A stretch of DNA of 64,000 nucleotides from Tahibacter soli (GTDB taxonomy: Bacteria; Pseudomonadota; Gammaproteobacteria; Xanthomonadales; Rhodanobacteraceae), in contig NZ_JAOVZO020000009.1 of NCBI RefSeq assembly GCF_025717065.2, forward strand, positions 1 through 64,000, given 5' to 3'. Of the stretch, positions 16,487-24,607 are shown in pieces. The notes under the pieces were generated by a model. That model was not told where the DNA came from, made no database searches, and was given only the letters and a program-made list of their open reading frames with translations. How positions within the stretch are numbered: the stretch's first letter is position 1; each line of letters begins with the position of its first letter. The position numbers and the translations under genes were made by a program.

Positions 16487-17983
16487 ATGACCATGTTTTC
16501 TTCAAGACTGCTGACGCTGGTCCTGGCGCTGTCGTGCGGTTTTTCGCAGGCCGCCGAACTCGGCGTGCTCGCGCCCGTCGTCGTCGACGGCCAGGCGCAA
16601 TCGAAACCGTCGCCGGACGGCAAGCCCGCGCCGATCGTCACGCGTCTGCGCGGCGGCGAGCTGTTCGCCAAGCTGCAGCGCGAAGCGAAGGACGGCTTCA
16701 CCGCGTCGATGCTCGCGCTCGACGAAGCGGCGCAGCTGGCTTCCGGCATCGCCGAACCGCATGCGACGTGGCTGTATCTGTCGCTCGAAGACGGCGGCTA
16801 CGCCCGCTCGGGCTTCTGGCTCAAGACCGGCGACGACGAACGCTACGTCGCCGAACCGTTCGTCGACCTCGTCGTCGACGACGAAACGATCGCCGACGGC
16901 ACGTTCGAGGAAATCTTCGCGCACGAACTCGGCCACGTGATGCTGCGCCGGCTCGTGCCGCGCTTTCCGCTCGGTTACTCGCGCACGCCGCATTCGGCGT
17001 TCGCGATCACCGACCCGCCGACCGCGTTCGACGAAGGCTTTGCGATCCATTTCCAGGGCCTATCGCGCGCGTACACCCGCAACGAGCGCCTGCGCCGCGA
17101 AGACCGCGGGTTCGACGGCCGGCCGTTCGTCGGCACGTGGCTGTCGAATCTCGATCGCGCCGCGCGCATCGACGGCATGCGCCGCAACCTGTTCGTGCAC
17201 GCGCAGCTGCCGCTCGCCGGCGAGTCCGACGCGATCGCCGCGCGCGAGTACAGCACGCTGTTCGATACCGCAAAGTATAAAAGCGGCGACCAGATGATGG
17301 CGTCCGAGGGCGTCGTCGCCACCGTGTTCTACCGCTGGCTCGTACCCGGCGACGCGAGCAATACCGCGCTCGCCGAGCGCTACGGCCGCGTGTTCGAGGC
17401 GCTCGGCGTGCTCGGCCGCGGCGAGCTGCCGCCCGACACGCCGATCCTCGTGCGCCTCTTGCGCAGCTACGCGGGCCTGCATCCGGAGAACGGCGGCGAC
17501 GCGCTGCGCCTGTTCGTCGAAACGACGTTCGCGAGCACGATCGACCCCGCCGTCGCGCGCGAGGCCGAGGCGCTCGCGGCGCGCGGACGCGTCGGCGACC
17601 ACGAGGCGTTCGTCGCGCAGCTCAGGCCGGCGCGCGAGAACCTGGCTCGCGTCGTCGAGGAAACCGTGCGCATTCCCGCGCGGCTCGATGCCGCGCTGTC
17701 GACACCGATCTGGCTGTACGCGGAACTGCCGCCGAAAACGCCGGAAGGCAAGCCGACGCCGCTCGCGGTGAATCTCAACACGACCGAACGCGAACCGTTG
17801 GCCGCGCTGCCCGGCGTCGGCGACGCGCTCGCGGCGAAGATCGTCGCCGAACGCCGCGCCAAAGGGCCCTACGCGAACCTGACGAACCTTTCCGAACGCG
17901 TGAAGCTCAGCGGCAAGGCGGCCGCGGCCGTCGCCGAACTCAACGAAGCGGCGCAGAAGGCCGGTACGTACGAGCGGCGCTGA
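16487..17983 (+). CDS. Exported HExxH metalloprotease fused to helix-hairpin-helix
   Basis: A 498-residue protein with a signal peptide (core LLTLVLALSCGFSQAA, cleavage near residue 23). FAHELGHVML places zinc ligands at H146 and H150 with catalytic E147, and FDEGFAIHFQ supplies a likely third ligand at E183, the gluzincin peptidase-MA arrangement. The last 75 residues, starting near 428 (VNLNTTEREPLAALPGVGDA), are a ComEA-type pair of helix-hairpin-helix motifs, normally a DNA-binding module. Both parts being on one exported protein is odd. The start could also be ATG 16493. The neighbours, a dioxygenase and a phosphatase, give no functional hint. Peptidase activity is inferred from the motif. 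Confidence 0.78.
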   Translation: MTMFSSRLLTLVLALSCGFSQAAELGVLAPVVVDGQAQSKPSPDGKPAPIVTRLRGGELFAKLQREAKDGFTASMLALDEAAQLASGIAEPHATWLYLSLEDGGYARSGFWLKTGDDERYVAEPFVDLVVDDETIADGTFEEIFAHELGHVMLRRLVPRFPLGYSRTPHSAFAITDPPTAFDEGFAIHFQGLSRAYTRNERLRREDRGFDGRPFVGTWLSNLDRAARIDGMRRNLFVHAQLPLAGESDAIAAREYSTLFDTAKYKSGDQMMASEGVVATVFYRWLVPGDASNTALAERYGRVFEALGVLGRGELPPDTPILVRLLRSYAGLHPENGGDALRLFVETTFASTIDPAVAREAEALAARGRVGDHEAFVAQLRPARENLARVVEETVRIPARLDAALSTPIWLYAELPPKTPEGKPTPLAVNLNTTEREPLAALPGVGDALAAKIVAERRAKGPYANLTNLSERVKLSGKAAAAVAELNEAAQKAGTYERR

Positions 17984-17991
17984 GCGACGCT

Positions 17992-18318
17992 TCAACCGCG
18001 CGGCAGATGCCGCGGTACGACGGCCTCGAGGATGCGGACGAGACCCGGGTCCATGTAGTCGAACTCGTCGGGAATCTCCAGGCACACGACGCGCTTGCCG
18101 GCTAGGTGCCTGCGAAACTTGCCCGAGAGTTTCGAGCGATGCCGGCGCTCCATCACGAAGATCAGCTGCGCCCATTCGAGAAGCTCCGGCGTCACCGGAT
18201 TGTCGGCGCCTTTGTTGAGCCCCGCCGACGCGGTTTCGATACCCGGCCAGTTCGCGAACACCTGCTCCGCGGTCGGGCTGCGCAGGCGGTTCTGGCTGCA
18301 GATGAAAAGCACGTTCAT
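17992..18318 (-). CDS. Small low-molecular-weight tyrosine phosphatase-like protein
   Basis: A 108-residue protein with the phosphatase loop C(X)5R near the N terminus: FICSQNRLRSPTAE, giving nucleophile C7 and R13. A DP pair in EFDYMDPGLVRIL near residue 91 probably supplies the general acid. It belongs to a short subgroup (about 105-110 residues) related to LMW-PTPs and arsenate reductases. No signal peptide. It is convergent with the protease gene ending at 17983, with 8 bases between stops, and divergent from the gene at 18376. The Shine-Dalgarno is weak. Confidence 0.83.
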   Translation of the reverse strand: MNVLFICSQNRLRSPTAEQVFANWPGIETASAGLNKGADNPVTPELLEWAQLIFVMERRHRSKLSGKFRRHLAGKRVVCLEIPDEFDYMDPGLVRILEAVVPRHLPRG

Positions 18319-18375
18319 GACGATGGCAATGTCGTAGCGGCTCGGCGATAGTTGCCGCATTCCGGGGGAATCGCA

Positions 18376-19161
18376 ATGGATCGGATCACGTCGACGACAC
18401 TCGCGCTGTTCGTGGTGCTGTGCGGGCTCGGCATCCGCCAGTGCGCGATCGGCGTCTACGGCACGCACCTGCCGATGGACGTCAAGGATCTCACCCCGAT
18501 CGAACCGCAGCTCGCGAAGCTCAAGCCCGGCGAACGCGAACTCGTCGTCGGCTATTTGAAGCGCAGCAACGGCGACGTGCTGCCGGCGAAGTTCACCGAT
18601 CCCGACAATCCGTTTACCGCGCGCACGTTCGGCGAAGCCATCCGCCTGCAGCGCGCGTGGCTCGTGCGCGACGCCGAACGGCAGGCGAAGGCCGACGCGC
18701 TCGCCGCGCAGCGCGACGCGGCGATGCAGCCGCTGCGCGCGGCGGTCGACGTGCGGCTCGTGCGCCGGCAGATCCTGACGCACGACGAGATCTACGGCGT
18801 GGCGCAGCCGACGACGAACGCGCGCGGCCAGACCGTCAAGCACGCGTTCAATACCAACGAAGCGCTCGTCGTGACCTGGCGCCTGCGCAATACCTCGCGG
18901 CGCACGATCGATTCGGCGTCGGGCTCGGTCTGGCTGCGCGACGCGGCCGGCCAGCGCGCCAACAGCTGCTGGATCGACCACCGCGATCCGCTGCCGCCCG
19001 ACGAATCCGTCGAGGTTCGCTGCGGCAACACCGCCAAAGGCGTCGGCGACGCCGACCGCGCATTCGTCGCGACCTCGGCCGGCGAGTTCGTCCTCGTCTG
19101 GGAACCGCGCAAGGTCACGTTCGCCGGCGGCGAGACGCTCGACGCCGAGCGCCGACCGTAG
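18376..19161 (+). CDS. Unknown protein with N-terminal membrane anchor
   Basis: A 261-residue protein of no recognised family. Residues 6-28 (STTLALFVVLCGLGIRQCAI) form a hydrophobic signal or anchor. A central charged alpha-helical stretch rich in Arg and Ala (about 85-125) and a C-terminal beta-rich part with TWRLRNTSRRTIDSASGSVW look like a periplasmic domain. Two Cys near residues 202 and 216 could pair. The start at 18376 has GGGGGA 8 bases upstream. It precedes the YCII/sigma factor cluster by 169 bases, without evidence of shared transcription. Confidence 0.65.
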   Translation: MDRITSTTLALFVVLCGLGIRQCAIGVYGTHLPMDVKDLTPIEPQLAKLKPGERELVVGYLKRSNGDVLPAKFTDPDNPFTARTFGEAIRLQRAWLVRDAERQAKADALAAQRDAAMQPLRAAVDVRLVRRQILTHDEIYGVAQPTTNARGQTVKHAFNTNEALVVTWRLRNTSRRTIDSASGSVWLRDAAGQRANSCWIDHRDPLPPDESVEVRCGNTAKGVGDADRAFVATSAGEFVLVWEPRKVTFAGGETLDAERRP

Positions 19162-19330
19162 AAATATTTGCTAGTTCAGCGACTTAGCTCGCCGCAAAAA
19201 AACTTCGATTTTTTCGCGTCGCGTGTCGATTCGGCGCGCGCTCGTTCGACGTTGTCTATGAGCGCCGGCGAGAAGGTCCGGAACGGACCGATCCCGCGGC
19301 TCCCCACCCCATCACAACGAGGACAAGAAC

Positions 19331-19753
19331 ATGCGTTTCATGGTGATCGTAAAAGCCGACCGGAGCACCGAAGCGGGCGTGATGCCGAGCGAAGAGCTGC
19401 TGCGCGACATGGGCAACTACAACGAAGAACTCGTCAAGGCCGGCATCATGAAGGCCGGCGAAGGCCTGAAGCCCACGAAGTTCGGCGCCCGCGTCTACTT
19501 CTCGGGCGACAAGCGCACCGTCGTCGACGGCCCGTTCGCCGAGACGAAGGAAATCGTCGCCGGCTACTGGCTGTGGGAATGCGCCTCGCTCGCCGAAGCG
19601 ATCGACTGGGCGAAGCGCTGCCCGAATCCGACCGGCGAAGAATCGCAGCTCGAAATCCGCCCGCTGTTCGAGGCCGACGACTTCGGCGCCGAGTTCACGC
19701 CGGAGCTGCGCGAACAGGAAGACCGTCTGCGCGCGCAGCTCGAACAGCAGTAA
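19331..19753 (+). CDS. YCII/DGPF-domain protein 1 of ECF42 cluster
   Basis: A 140-residue YCII-related protein carrying the diagnostic VDGPFAETKEIVAGYW motif near residue 59. DGPF proteins are small ferredoxin-like-fold proteins of unknown reaction that are genetically linked to ECF42 sigma factors. The ATG at 19331 follows GAGGACAAG. It opens a cluster of six same-strand genes running to 22963, all tightly spaced. The 169-base upstream gap contains an A-tract/T-tract pair (GCAAAAAAAC...TTTTTTCGC near 19195) and is the likely promoter region. Confidence 0.85.
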   Translation: MRFMVIVKADRSTEAGVMPSEELLRDMGNYNEELVKAGIMKAGEGLKPTKFGARVYFSGDKRTVVDGPFAETKEIVAGYWLWECASLAEAIDWAKRCPNPTGEESQLEIRPLFEADDFGAEFTPELREQEDRLRAQLEQQ

Positions 19754-19776
19754 GCCCGCGAAGAATCGAGGCCGCC

Positions 19777-20157
19777 ATGCGCTATCTCGTGCTGTTCACG
19801 CCCGACCCCGCCGCGACCGCCGCACAGGACGACCCGGCGTCGCTCGAACAAATGGACATGTTGACGAAGGACAATCGGGACGCCGGACGCCTGCTCGCGA
19901 CCGGCGGCCTCGGCAGCAACGCGACGCGCGTGCGGCGCTCGGGCGGCGCCGTCGACGTCGTCGACGGACCGTTCGCCGAAACCAAGGAAGTGGTCGCCGG
20001 CTTCGCGCTCGTCGAGGTCGCAACGCCCGAGGAAGCGCTCGCGATGGCGCATGAATTTCTCGCGATCGCCGGCGACGGAACCGCCGTGATGCATCCCGTA
20101 TTCGACGACGTCTGCGGTACCGCTTCGACCCGGAACAACAAGGAGACTCTTTCGTGA
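19777..20157 (+). CDS. YCII/DGPF-domain protein 2 of ECF42 cluster
   Basis: A 126-residue YCII-related protein with VDGPFAETKEVVAGFAL near residue 69, the same motif as its neighbours at 19331 and 21197. It starts 23 bases after the preceding stop and its TGA overlaps the GTG start of the next gene by 4 bases (GTGA), a sign of translational coupling. Function is unknown beyond the association with ECF42 sigma factors. Confidence 0.85.
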   Translation: MRYLVLFTPDPAATAAQDDPASLEQMDMLTKDNRDAGRLLATGGLGSNATRVRRSGGAVDVVDGPFAETKEVVAGFALVEVATPEEALAMAHEFLAIAGDGTAVMHPVFDDVCGTASTRNNKETLS

Positions 20158-20681
20158 TCAAGACCGTCATCATCGTACTCGTCGTCGTCATCGCCGCGAT
20201 CCTGATCTACGCCGCGACGAAACCCGACGCGTTCGTCATCCAGCGCTCGCTCGGCATCAAGGCGCCGCCGGAACGTATCTTCGCGTTGATCAACGATTTC
20301 AAGGCGTGGCCGCAGTGGTCGCCGTACGAGAAGCGCGACCCGGCGATGCAGCGCACGCTCGGCGGCTCGGAACGGGGCAAGGGCGCGACCTACGCCTGGG
20401 AAGGCAACAAGGACGTCGGCCAGGGCCGCATGGAAATCACCGAGTCGACCGAGCCTTCGCGCATCGCGATCAAGCTCGATTTCATCAAGCCGTTCGAGGC
20501 GCACAACACCGCCGAGTTCACGCTCGTGCCGAGCGGCGACACGACGATCGTCACCTGGGCGATGCGCGGCGAATGGCCCTACATCAGCAAGGTGATGGGC
20601 GTGTTCGTGAACATGGATCGCCTCATCGGCACGGACTTCGAGGCCGGCCTCGCGAGCTTGAAGACGCTCGCGGAGAAGTGA
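20154..20681 (+). CDS. SRPBCC family (polyketide cyclase/AHSA1-like) protein
   Basis: A 175-residue protein with an N-terminal transmembrane helix (IIVLVVVIAAILIYAA, residues 4-20) and then a START/Bet v 1-type helix-grip domain: FVIQRSLGIKAPPERIFALI, FKAWPQWSPYEKRD and the closing helix FEAGLASLKTLAEK. Such folds bind hydrophobic ligands; the ligand is not predictable. GTG start with AAGGAGA upstream; start and stop overlap the preceding gene by 4 bases. SRPBCC genes often travel with YCII and PhnB-like genes near ECF sigma factors. Confidence 0.84.
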   Translation: MIKTVIIVLVVVIAAILIYAATKPDAFVIQRSLGIKAPPERIFALINDFKAWPQWSPYEKRDPAMQRTLGGSERGKGATYAWEGNKDVGQGRMEITESTEPSRIAIKLDFIKPFEAHNTAEFTLVPSGDTTIVTWAMRGEWPYISKVMGVFVNMDRLIGTDFEAGLASLKTLAEK

Positions 20682-20743
20682 TCCGCCGGCTTTCGACACA
20701 CCGCAACACATTCTCCACAACCCCGCAATACAAGGAATCCGCC

Positions 20744-21178
20744 ATGAAATTCGTTCCGTATCTTTCGTTCGACGGCAATACCGAAGAAGCGTTCGCGTTC
20801 TACGGCAAGGTGCTCGGCGGCCAGACGACCGCGCTGCTGCGCTTCGGCGATACGCCCGGCTGCGACGGCATGCCTGCCGCCGACAAGAACAAGGTGATGC
20901 ACGCGCGCTTCGAGGTCGGCGACCAGGTGCTGCTCGCGACCGACGCGACGCCGGACCATCCGTATCAGAGCAACCGCGGCATGCAGCTGACGATCCAGGT
21001 CAAGGAGCCGGCCGAAGCCGAGCGCGTGTTCGCCGCGCTCGCCGAAGGCGCGCAGAGCGTGATCATGCCGATCGCCGAAACGTTCTGGTCGGTGCGCTTC
21101 GGCATGCTCGTCGACCGCTACGGCACGCCGTGGATGATCAACTGCGAGCAGATGCCGGCCGGCGCGGAAGGCTGCTGA
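20744..21178 (+). CDS. PhnB-like VOC protein
   Basis: A 144-residue VOC-fold protein of the PhnB/YjdN type: FVPYLSFDGNTEEAFAFYGK at the start, then GDTPGCDGMPAADKNKVMHA, and WMINCEQ at the C terminus. The reaction of this subgroup is unknown despite the historical phnB name. The ATG at 20744 has AAGGAA 7 bases upstream. It is the fourth gene of the ECF42 cluster, 62 bases after the SRPBCC gene and 18 before the next YCII gene. Confidence 0.85.
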   Translation: MKFVPYLSFDGNTEEAFAFYGKVLGGQTTALLRFGDTPGCDGMPAADKNKVMHARFEVGDQVLLATDATPDHPYQSNRGMQLTIQVKEPAEAERVFAALAEGAQSVIMPIAETFWSVRFGMLVDRYGTPWMINCEQMPAGAEGC

Positions 21179-21196
21179 ATCACCGGAGGCCGTGCC

Positions 21197-21619
21197 ATGC
21201 GCTTCATGCTGCTGATGATTCCCAAGGGCTACGAGACCGCGGCGCCCGGCACGGCGCCCGACGCGCAGGCGGTTGCCGCGATGATGAAATTCAACGAATC
21301 GCTGCAAAAGGCCGGCGTGCTGCTCGCGCTGGACGGACTGCACCCGCCGTCGATGGGCGCGCGCGTGACGTTCGAGAACGGTAAGGCCCGGGTCACGGAC
21401 GGCCCGTTCGCCGAAGCCAAGGAAGTGCTCGGCGGCTACTGGATGCTGCAGGTCAAGTCGCGCGACGAGGCGATCGCCTGGGCGATGCGCTGCCCGGGCT
21501 CGCCGCACGAGACGATCGAAGTGCGGCAGGTGCAGGAACTCGCCGATTTTCCGGCCGACGTGCAGGCGGCCGCGAGCGGGTTCGCCGAAATGCAGGCGCG
21601 AGCCGGACGCGGCGCGTAG
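21197..21619 (+). CDS. YCII/DGPF-domain protein 3 of ECF42 cluster
   Basis: A 140-residue YCII-related protein with VTDGPFAEAKEVLGGYWMLQ near residue 60. It starts 18 bases after the PhnB-like gene, with CCGGAGG upstream. It lies directly before the sigma factor gene, as is usual for ECF42 loci. Three paralogous DGPF genes in one cluster suggest local duplication, though they are now clearly diverged. Confidence 0.85.
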   Translation: MRFMLLMIPKGYETAAPGTAPDAQAVAAMMKFNESLQKAGVLLALDGLHPPSMGARVTFENGKARVTDGPFAEAKEVLGGYWMLQVKSRDEAIAWAMRCPGSPHETIEVRQVQELADFPADVQAAASGFAEMQARAGRGA

Positions 21620-21686
21620 AAGATCAGTGGTACATCGCAAGGAATGCACAATCCGGCTTGCGCTGCGCGGGTGATGATGATGTGAT

Positions 21687-21707
21687 CGGTGGCTGTGACA
21701 GCCACCG
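21687..21707 (+). promoter_or_regulatory. Hairpin over sigma factor start codon
   Basis: A perfect 9-bp stem with a 3-base loop, 21687-21695 with 21699-21707 (CGGTGGCTG TGA CAGCCACCG). It covers both candidate GTG starts of the sigma factor (21689 and 21695). If formed in the mRNA it would block initiation, so the gene could depend on translational coupling or an unfolding factor. Confidence 0.4.
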
Positions 21708-22963
21708 ACACCCATCGCGCGATCGACGCCGTCTGGCGCATCGAATCGCCCCGACTGATCGCCGGCCTCGCGCGCATGGTGCGCGACGTCGGCCTCGCCG
21801 AAGAACTGGCGCAGGACGCGCTCGTCGCGGCACTCGAACAATGGCCCGAGTCGGGCGTCCCGGACAATCCGGGCGCCTGGCTCATGACGACCGCGAAGCA
21901 TCGCGCGATCGACCGGCTACGCCGCAGCAAACTGTCCGAACGCAAGTTCGAGGAACTCGGCTACGAGATCGACATTCAGCAGGCGTCGAGCGACGCCGAC
22001 CGCGACGAGGCGCTCGACGATCCGATCGGCGACGATCTGCTGCGGCTCGTGTTCACCGCCTGTCATCCGGTGCTGTCGACCGAGGCGCGCGTGGCGCTGA
22101 CGCTGCGGCTGCTCGGCGGCCTCACCACCGACGAGATCGCCCGCGCGTTCCTCGTGCCCGAACCGACGGTCGCGCAGCGCATCGTGCGCGCCAAGCGCAC
22201 GCTCGCCGACGCGCAGGTGCCGTTCGAAGTGCCGCGCGGGCAGGAACTGACCGACCGCCTCGCCTCCGTGCTCGCGGTGATCTATCTCGTGTTCAACGAA
22301 GGCTATTCGGCGACGGCCGGCGACGACTGGATGCGCCCGGGCCTGTGCGACGACGCGCTGCGCCTGGGCCGCATCCTCGCCGAGCTGATGCCGAAGGAGC
22401 CCGAGGTGCACGGACTCGTCGCGCTGATGGAAATCCAGGCGTCGCGGGCGCGTGCGCGCGTCGACGCGAGCGGCAAGCCGATCGTGCTGCTGGAACAGAA
22501 CCGTGCGCTGTGGGATCAGCTTCTGATCCGCCGCGGCCTCGCCGCGCTCGAGCGCGCCGAAAAGCTCGGCACGGCGCTCGGCCCGTACGCGCTGCAGGCG
22601 GAAATTGCCGCGTGCCATGCGCGCGCGACGCGGGCCGCGGAAACGAACTGGGCGCGCATCGCCGCGCTGTACGCGGCGCTCGGGCAGATGACGCCGTCGC
22701 CGATCGTCGAGCTGAACCGCGCGGTTGCCGTGGCGATGGCGTTCGGGCCGCAGGCCGGACTCGATCTCGTCGACACGATCGCCGGCGAACGCGCGCTGGA
22801 AAATTACCATCTGCTGCCGAGCGTGCGCGGCGATTTTCTGAAGAAGCTCGGCCGCTACGCCGAGGCGCGCGAGGAATTCGAACGCGCGGCGACGATGACG
22901 CGCAACGAGCGCGAGAAGGAACTGCTGCTCGAGCGGGCGCGGGAGTGCGCCGAGGCGGCGTAA
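21689..22963 (+). CDS. ECF42-type RNA polymerase sigma factor with C-terminal extension
   Basis: A 424-residue sigma factor. Region 2 lies near residues 20-80 (LAEELAQDALVAALEQWPES, PGAWLMTTAKHRAIDRLRR), region 4 near 130-180 (LTTDEIARAFLVPEPTVAQR). A long helical extension follows (about 190-424, DUF6596/TPR-like), as in ECF42 sigma factors, which need this extension for activity and have no anti-sigma factor. The linked DGPF genes support this assignment. The start is uncertain: GTG 21689 or GTG 21695, neither with a good ribosome site, and both inside a hairpin. The target promoters are unknown; the cluster itself is the obvious candidate. Confidence 0.88.
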   Translation: MAVTATDTHRAIDAVWRIESPRLIAGLARMVRDVGLAEELAQDALVAALEQWPESGVPDNPGAWLMTTAKHRAIDRLRRSKLSERKFEELGYEIDIQQASSDADRDEALDDPIGDDLLRLVFTACHPVLSTEARVALTLRLLGGLTTDEIARAFLVPEPTVAQRIVRAKRTLADAQVPFEVPRGQELTDRLASVLAVIYLVFNEGYSATAGDDWMRPGLCDDALRLGRILAELMPKEPEVHGLVALMEIQASRARARVDASGKPIVLLEQNRALWDQLLIRRGLAALERAEKLGTALGPYALQAEIAACHARATRAAETNWARIAALYAALGQMTPSPIVELNRAVAVAMAFGPQAGLDLVDTIAGERALENYHLLPSVRGDFLKKLGRYAEAREEFERAATMTRNEREKELLLERARECAEAA

Positions 22964-22965
22964 TC

Positions 22966-23107
22966 TCCCTCTCCCCCAAGCTCGCTTGGGGGAGAGGGCC
23001 GGGGTGAGGGGGCGACGCGTCGCACTGCGTCGAGTACGACGAAGACCCCGGCGCTGGCCCCCTCACCCAACCCTCTCCCCCAAACGCTGCGCGTTTAGGG
23101 GAGAGGG
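22966..23107. repeat. Dispersed GGGGGAGAGGG inverted-repeat element, copy 1
   Basis: Two hairpins, CCCTCTCCCCCAAGC...TTGGGGGAGAGGG and CCCTCTCCCCCAAA...TTAGGGGAGAGGG, bracket GGGTGAGGGGG/CCCCCTCACCC arms. The element lies 2 bases after the sigma factor stop. A diverged copy is at 62068-62202. It fills most of the gap between the convergent sigma factor and MFS genes and may also act as a terminator. Confidence 0.75.
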
Positions 23108-23139
23108 CTTTATTCAACGCATTCGCGCGCTCGACCGAG

Positions 23140-24585
23140 TCAATGCATCGCCGCCGCCTCGCCCGTCGCCGCCTTCGGCCGCAGCATCACCGCGCCGATC
23201 AGCGCCGCCGTCGCCGCGAACAGCGCGCCGACGAGAAACGCCGCGTGATACCCGGCGTTGAGCGCCGCGAGCTGATCCGTGCCGGCCGCGAGCTGCGCAC
23301 TCGTGCGCGACGCCGCGAGGCTCGCCAGAATCGCAAGGCCCAGCGCGCCGCCCATCATGAACGCCGTATTGACCACGCCCGATGCGAGGCCCGCCTCGCT
23401 CGGCGCCACGTCGTTCATCGCCGCGAGCAGCAGCGGATTGAGCGCCACGCCCGCACCGAAGCCGAGCAGCAGCATGCCGGGCAACACGTCGACGACGAAG
23501 GTGCCGTCGACCGGCGCGCGCGCGAACAGCGCAAGCCCGAGCGCGGCGAGCGCAAGGCCGCCCGCGAGCGGGATGCGAATGCCGAAGCGCATGACGATCT
23601 TCGCCGACAGGCCCAGCGACAGCGCGGCCATGATCAGGTTCGACGGCAGGAACGCAAGGCCCACCTGCATCGGCGTGTACTTGAGCACGAGTTGCAGATA
23701 CAGCGCCGACAGGAAGAACCACGCGAACATGCCGGCGGCCCACAGGACGCCGATGACGTTCGCGGTCGACACGTTGCGCAGGCGGAACATCGCGAGCGGC
23801 ATCAGCGGCGCGTGCACGCGCGCCTCGATGACGAGAAACGCCACGAGCAGCGCGAGCGCGGCGCCGAGCAGGCCCAGCGTCTGCGTCGACGTCCAGCCCG
23901 CCTCGTTGCCGTTGACGATCGCGTAGACCGCGAAGATCAGCGACGTCGTGACCGTCACGGCGCCGGCGACATCGAGATGCTTGCCGGTGGCCGGGCCGCG
24001 CGCGAGCGGCAAGAGCTTGAGCGACAGCGCGATGACACCGATGCCGATCGGGATGTTGACGAGAAAGATCCAGTGCCAGTCGAGCGTGCTGGTCAGCAGG
24101 CCGCCGAGCAGCACGCCGACGCTGCCGCCGCCGGCGCAGACGAAGCTGTACACGCCCATCGCCTTGGCGCGGTCGCCGTCCTCGGTGAAGAGATTCATGA
24201 TCAGCGACAGCGCGACCGACGTGACGACCGCGCCGCCGAGCCCCTGCACGCCGCGCGCGGCGACGAGAAAGGCCTGCGTGGTCGCGAGGCCGCACGCGAG
24301 CGACGCGAGCGTGAACAGCGCGATGCCGATCAGAAACAGGCGGCGATGGCCGTACAGATCGCCGAGCCGGCCTCCGAGCAGCAGGAAGCCGCCGAACGTC
24401 AGCAGGTATGCGTTGACGACCCAGGCGAGCGTCGTTTCGGTGAAGCCGAGATCGGTGCGGATCGACGGCAGCGCGACGTTCACGATCGTCGTGTCGAGCA
24501 CGATCATCAGCACGCCGAGGCAGAGCACGACGAGCGCGGCCCAGCGGCCGTCGCGGTGCGGCGGCGCCGCGGTTGCGGTGGTCAT
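23140..24585 (-). CDS. MFS drug exporter, DHA2 (EmrB/QacA) family
   Basis: A 481-residue integral membrane protein with about 14 hydrophobic helices, the count expected for DHA2 proton-driven exporters. Motifs include LDTTIVNVALPSIRTDLG in helix 1 (motif D1), GGRLGDLYGHRRLFL (motif A) between helices 2 and 3, and GGGSVGVLLGGLLTS (motif C, antiporter type) in helix 5. It probably exports hydrophobic compounds. It starts 22 bases after the YceI stop, so the two likely form one transcript, opposite the HxlR gene that may control them. Confidence 0.9.
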   Translation of the reverse strand: MTTATAAPPHRDGRWAALVVLCLGVLMIVLDTTIVNVALPSIRTDLGFTETTLAWVVNAYLLTFGGFLLLGGRLGDLYGHRRLFLIGIALFTLASLACGLATTQAFLVAARGVQGLGGAVVTSVALSLIMNLFTEDGDRAKAMGVYSFVCAGGGSVGVLLGGLLTSTLDWHWIFLVNIPIGIGVIALSLKLLPLARGPATGKHLDVAGAVTVTTSLIFAVYAIVNGNEAGWTSTQTLGLLGAALALLVAFLVIEARVHAPLMPLAMFRLRNVSTANVIGVLWAAGMFAWFFLSALYLQLVLKYTPMQVGLAFLPSNLIMAALSLGLSAKIVMRFGIRIPLAGGLALAALGLALFARAPVDGTFVVDVLPGMLLLGFGAGVALNPLLLAAMNDVAPSEAGLASGVVNTAFMMGGALGLAILASLAASRTSAQLAAGTDQLAALNAGYHAAFLVGALFAATAALIGAVMLRPKAATGEAAAMH

Positions 24586-24607
24586 CGGACGGTTTCCGGC
24601 GGAAGGG

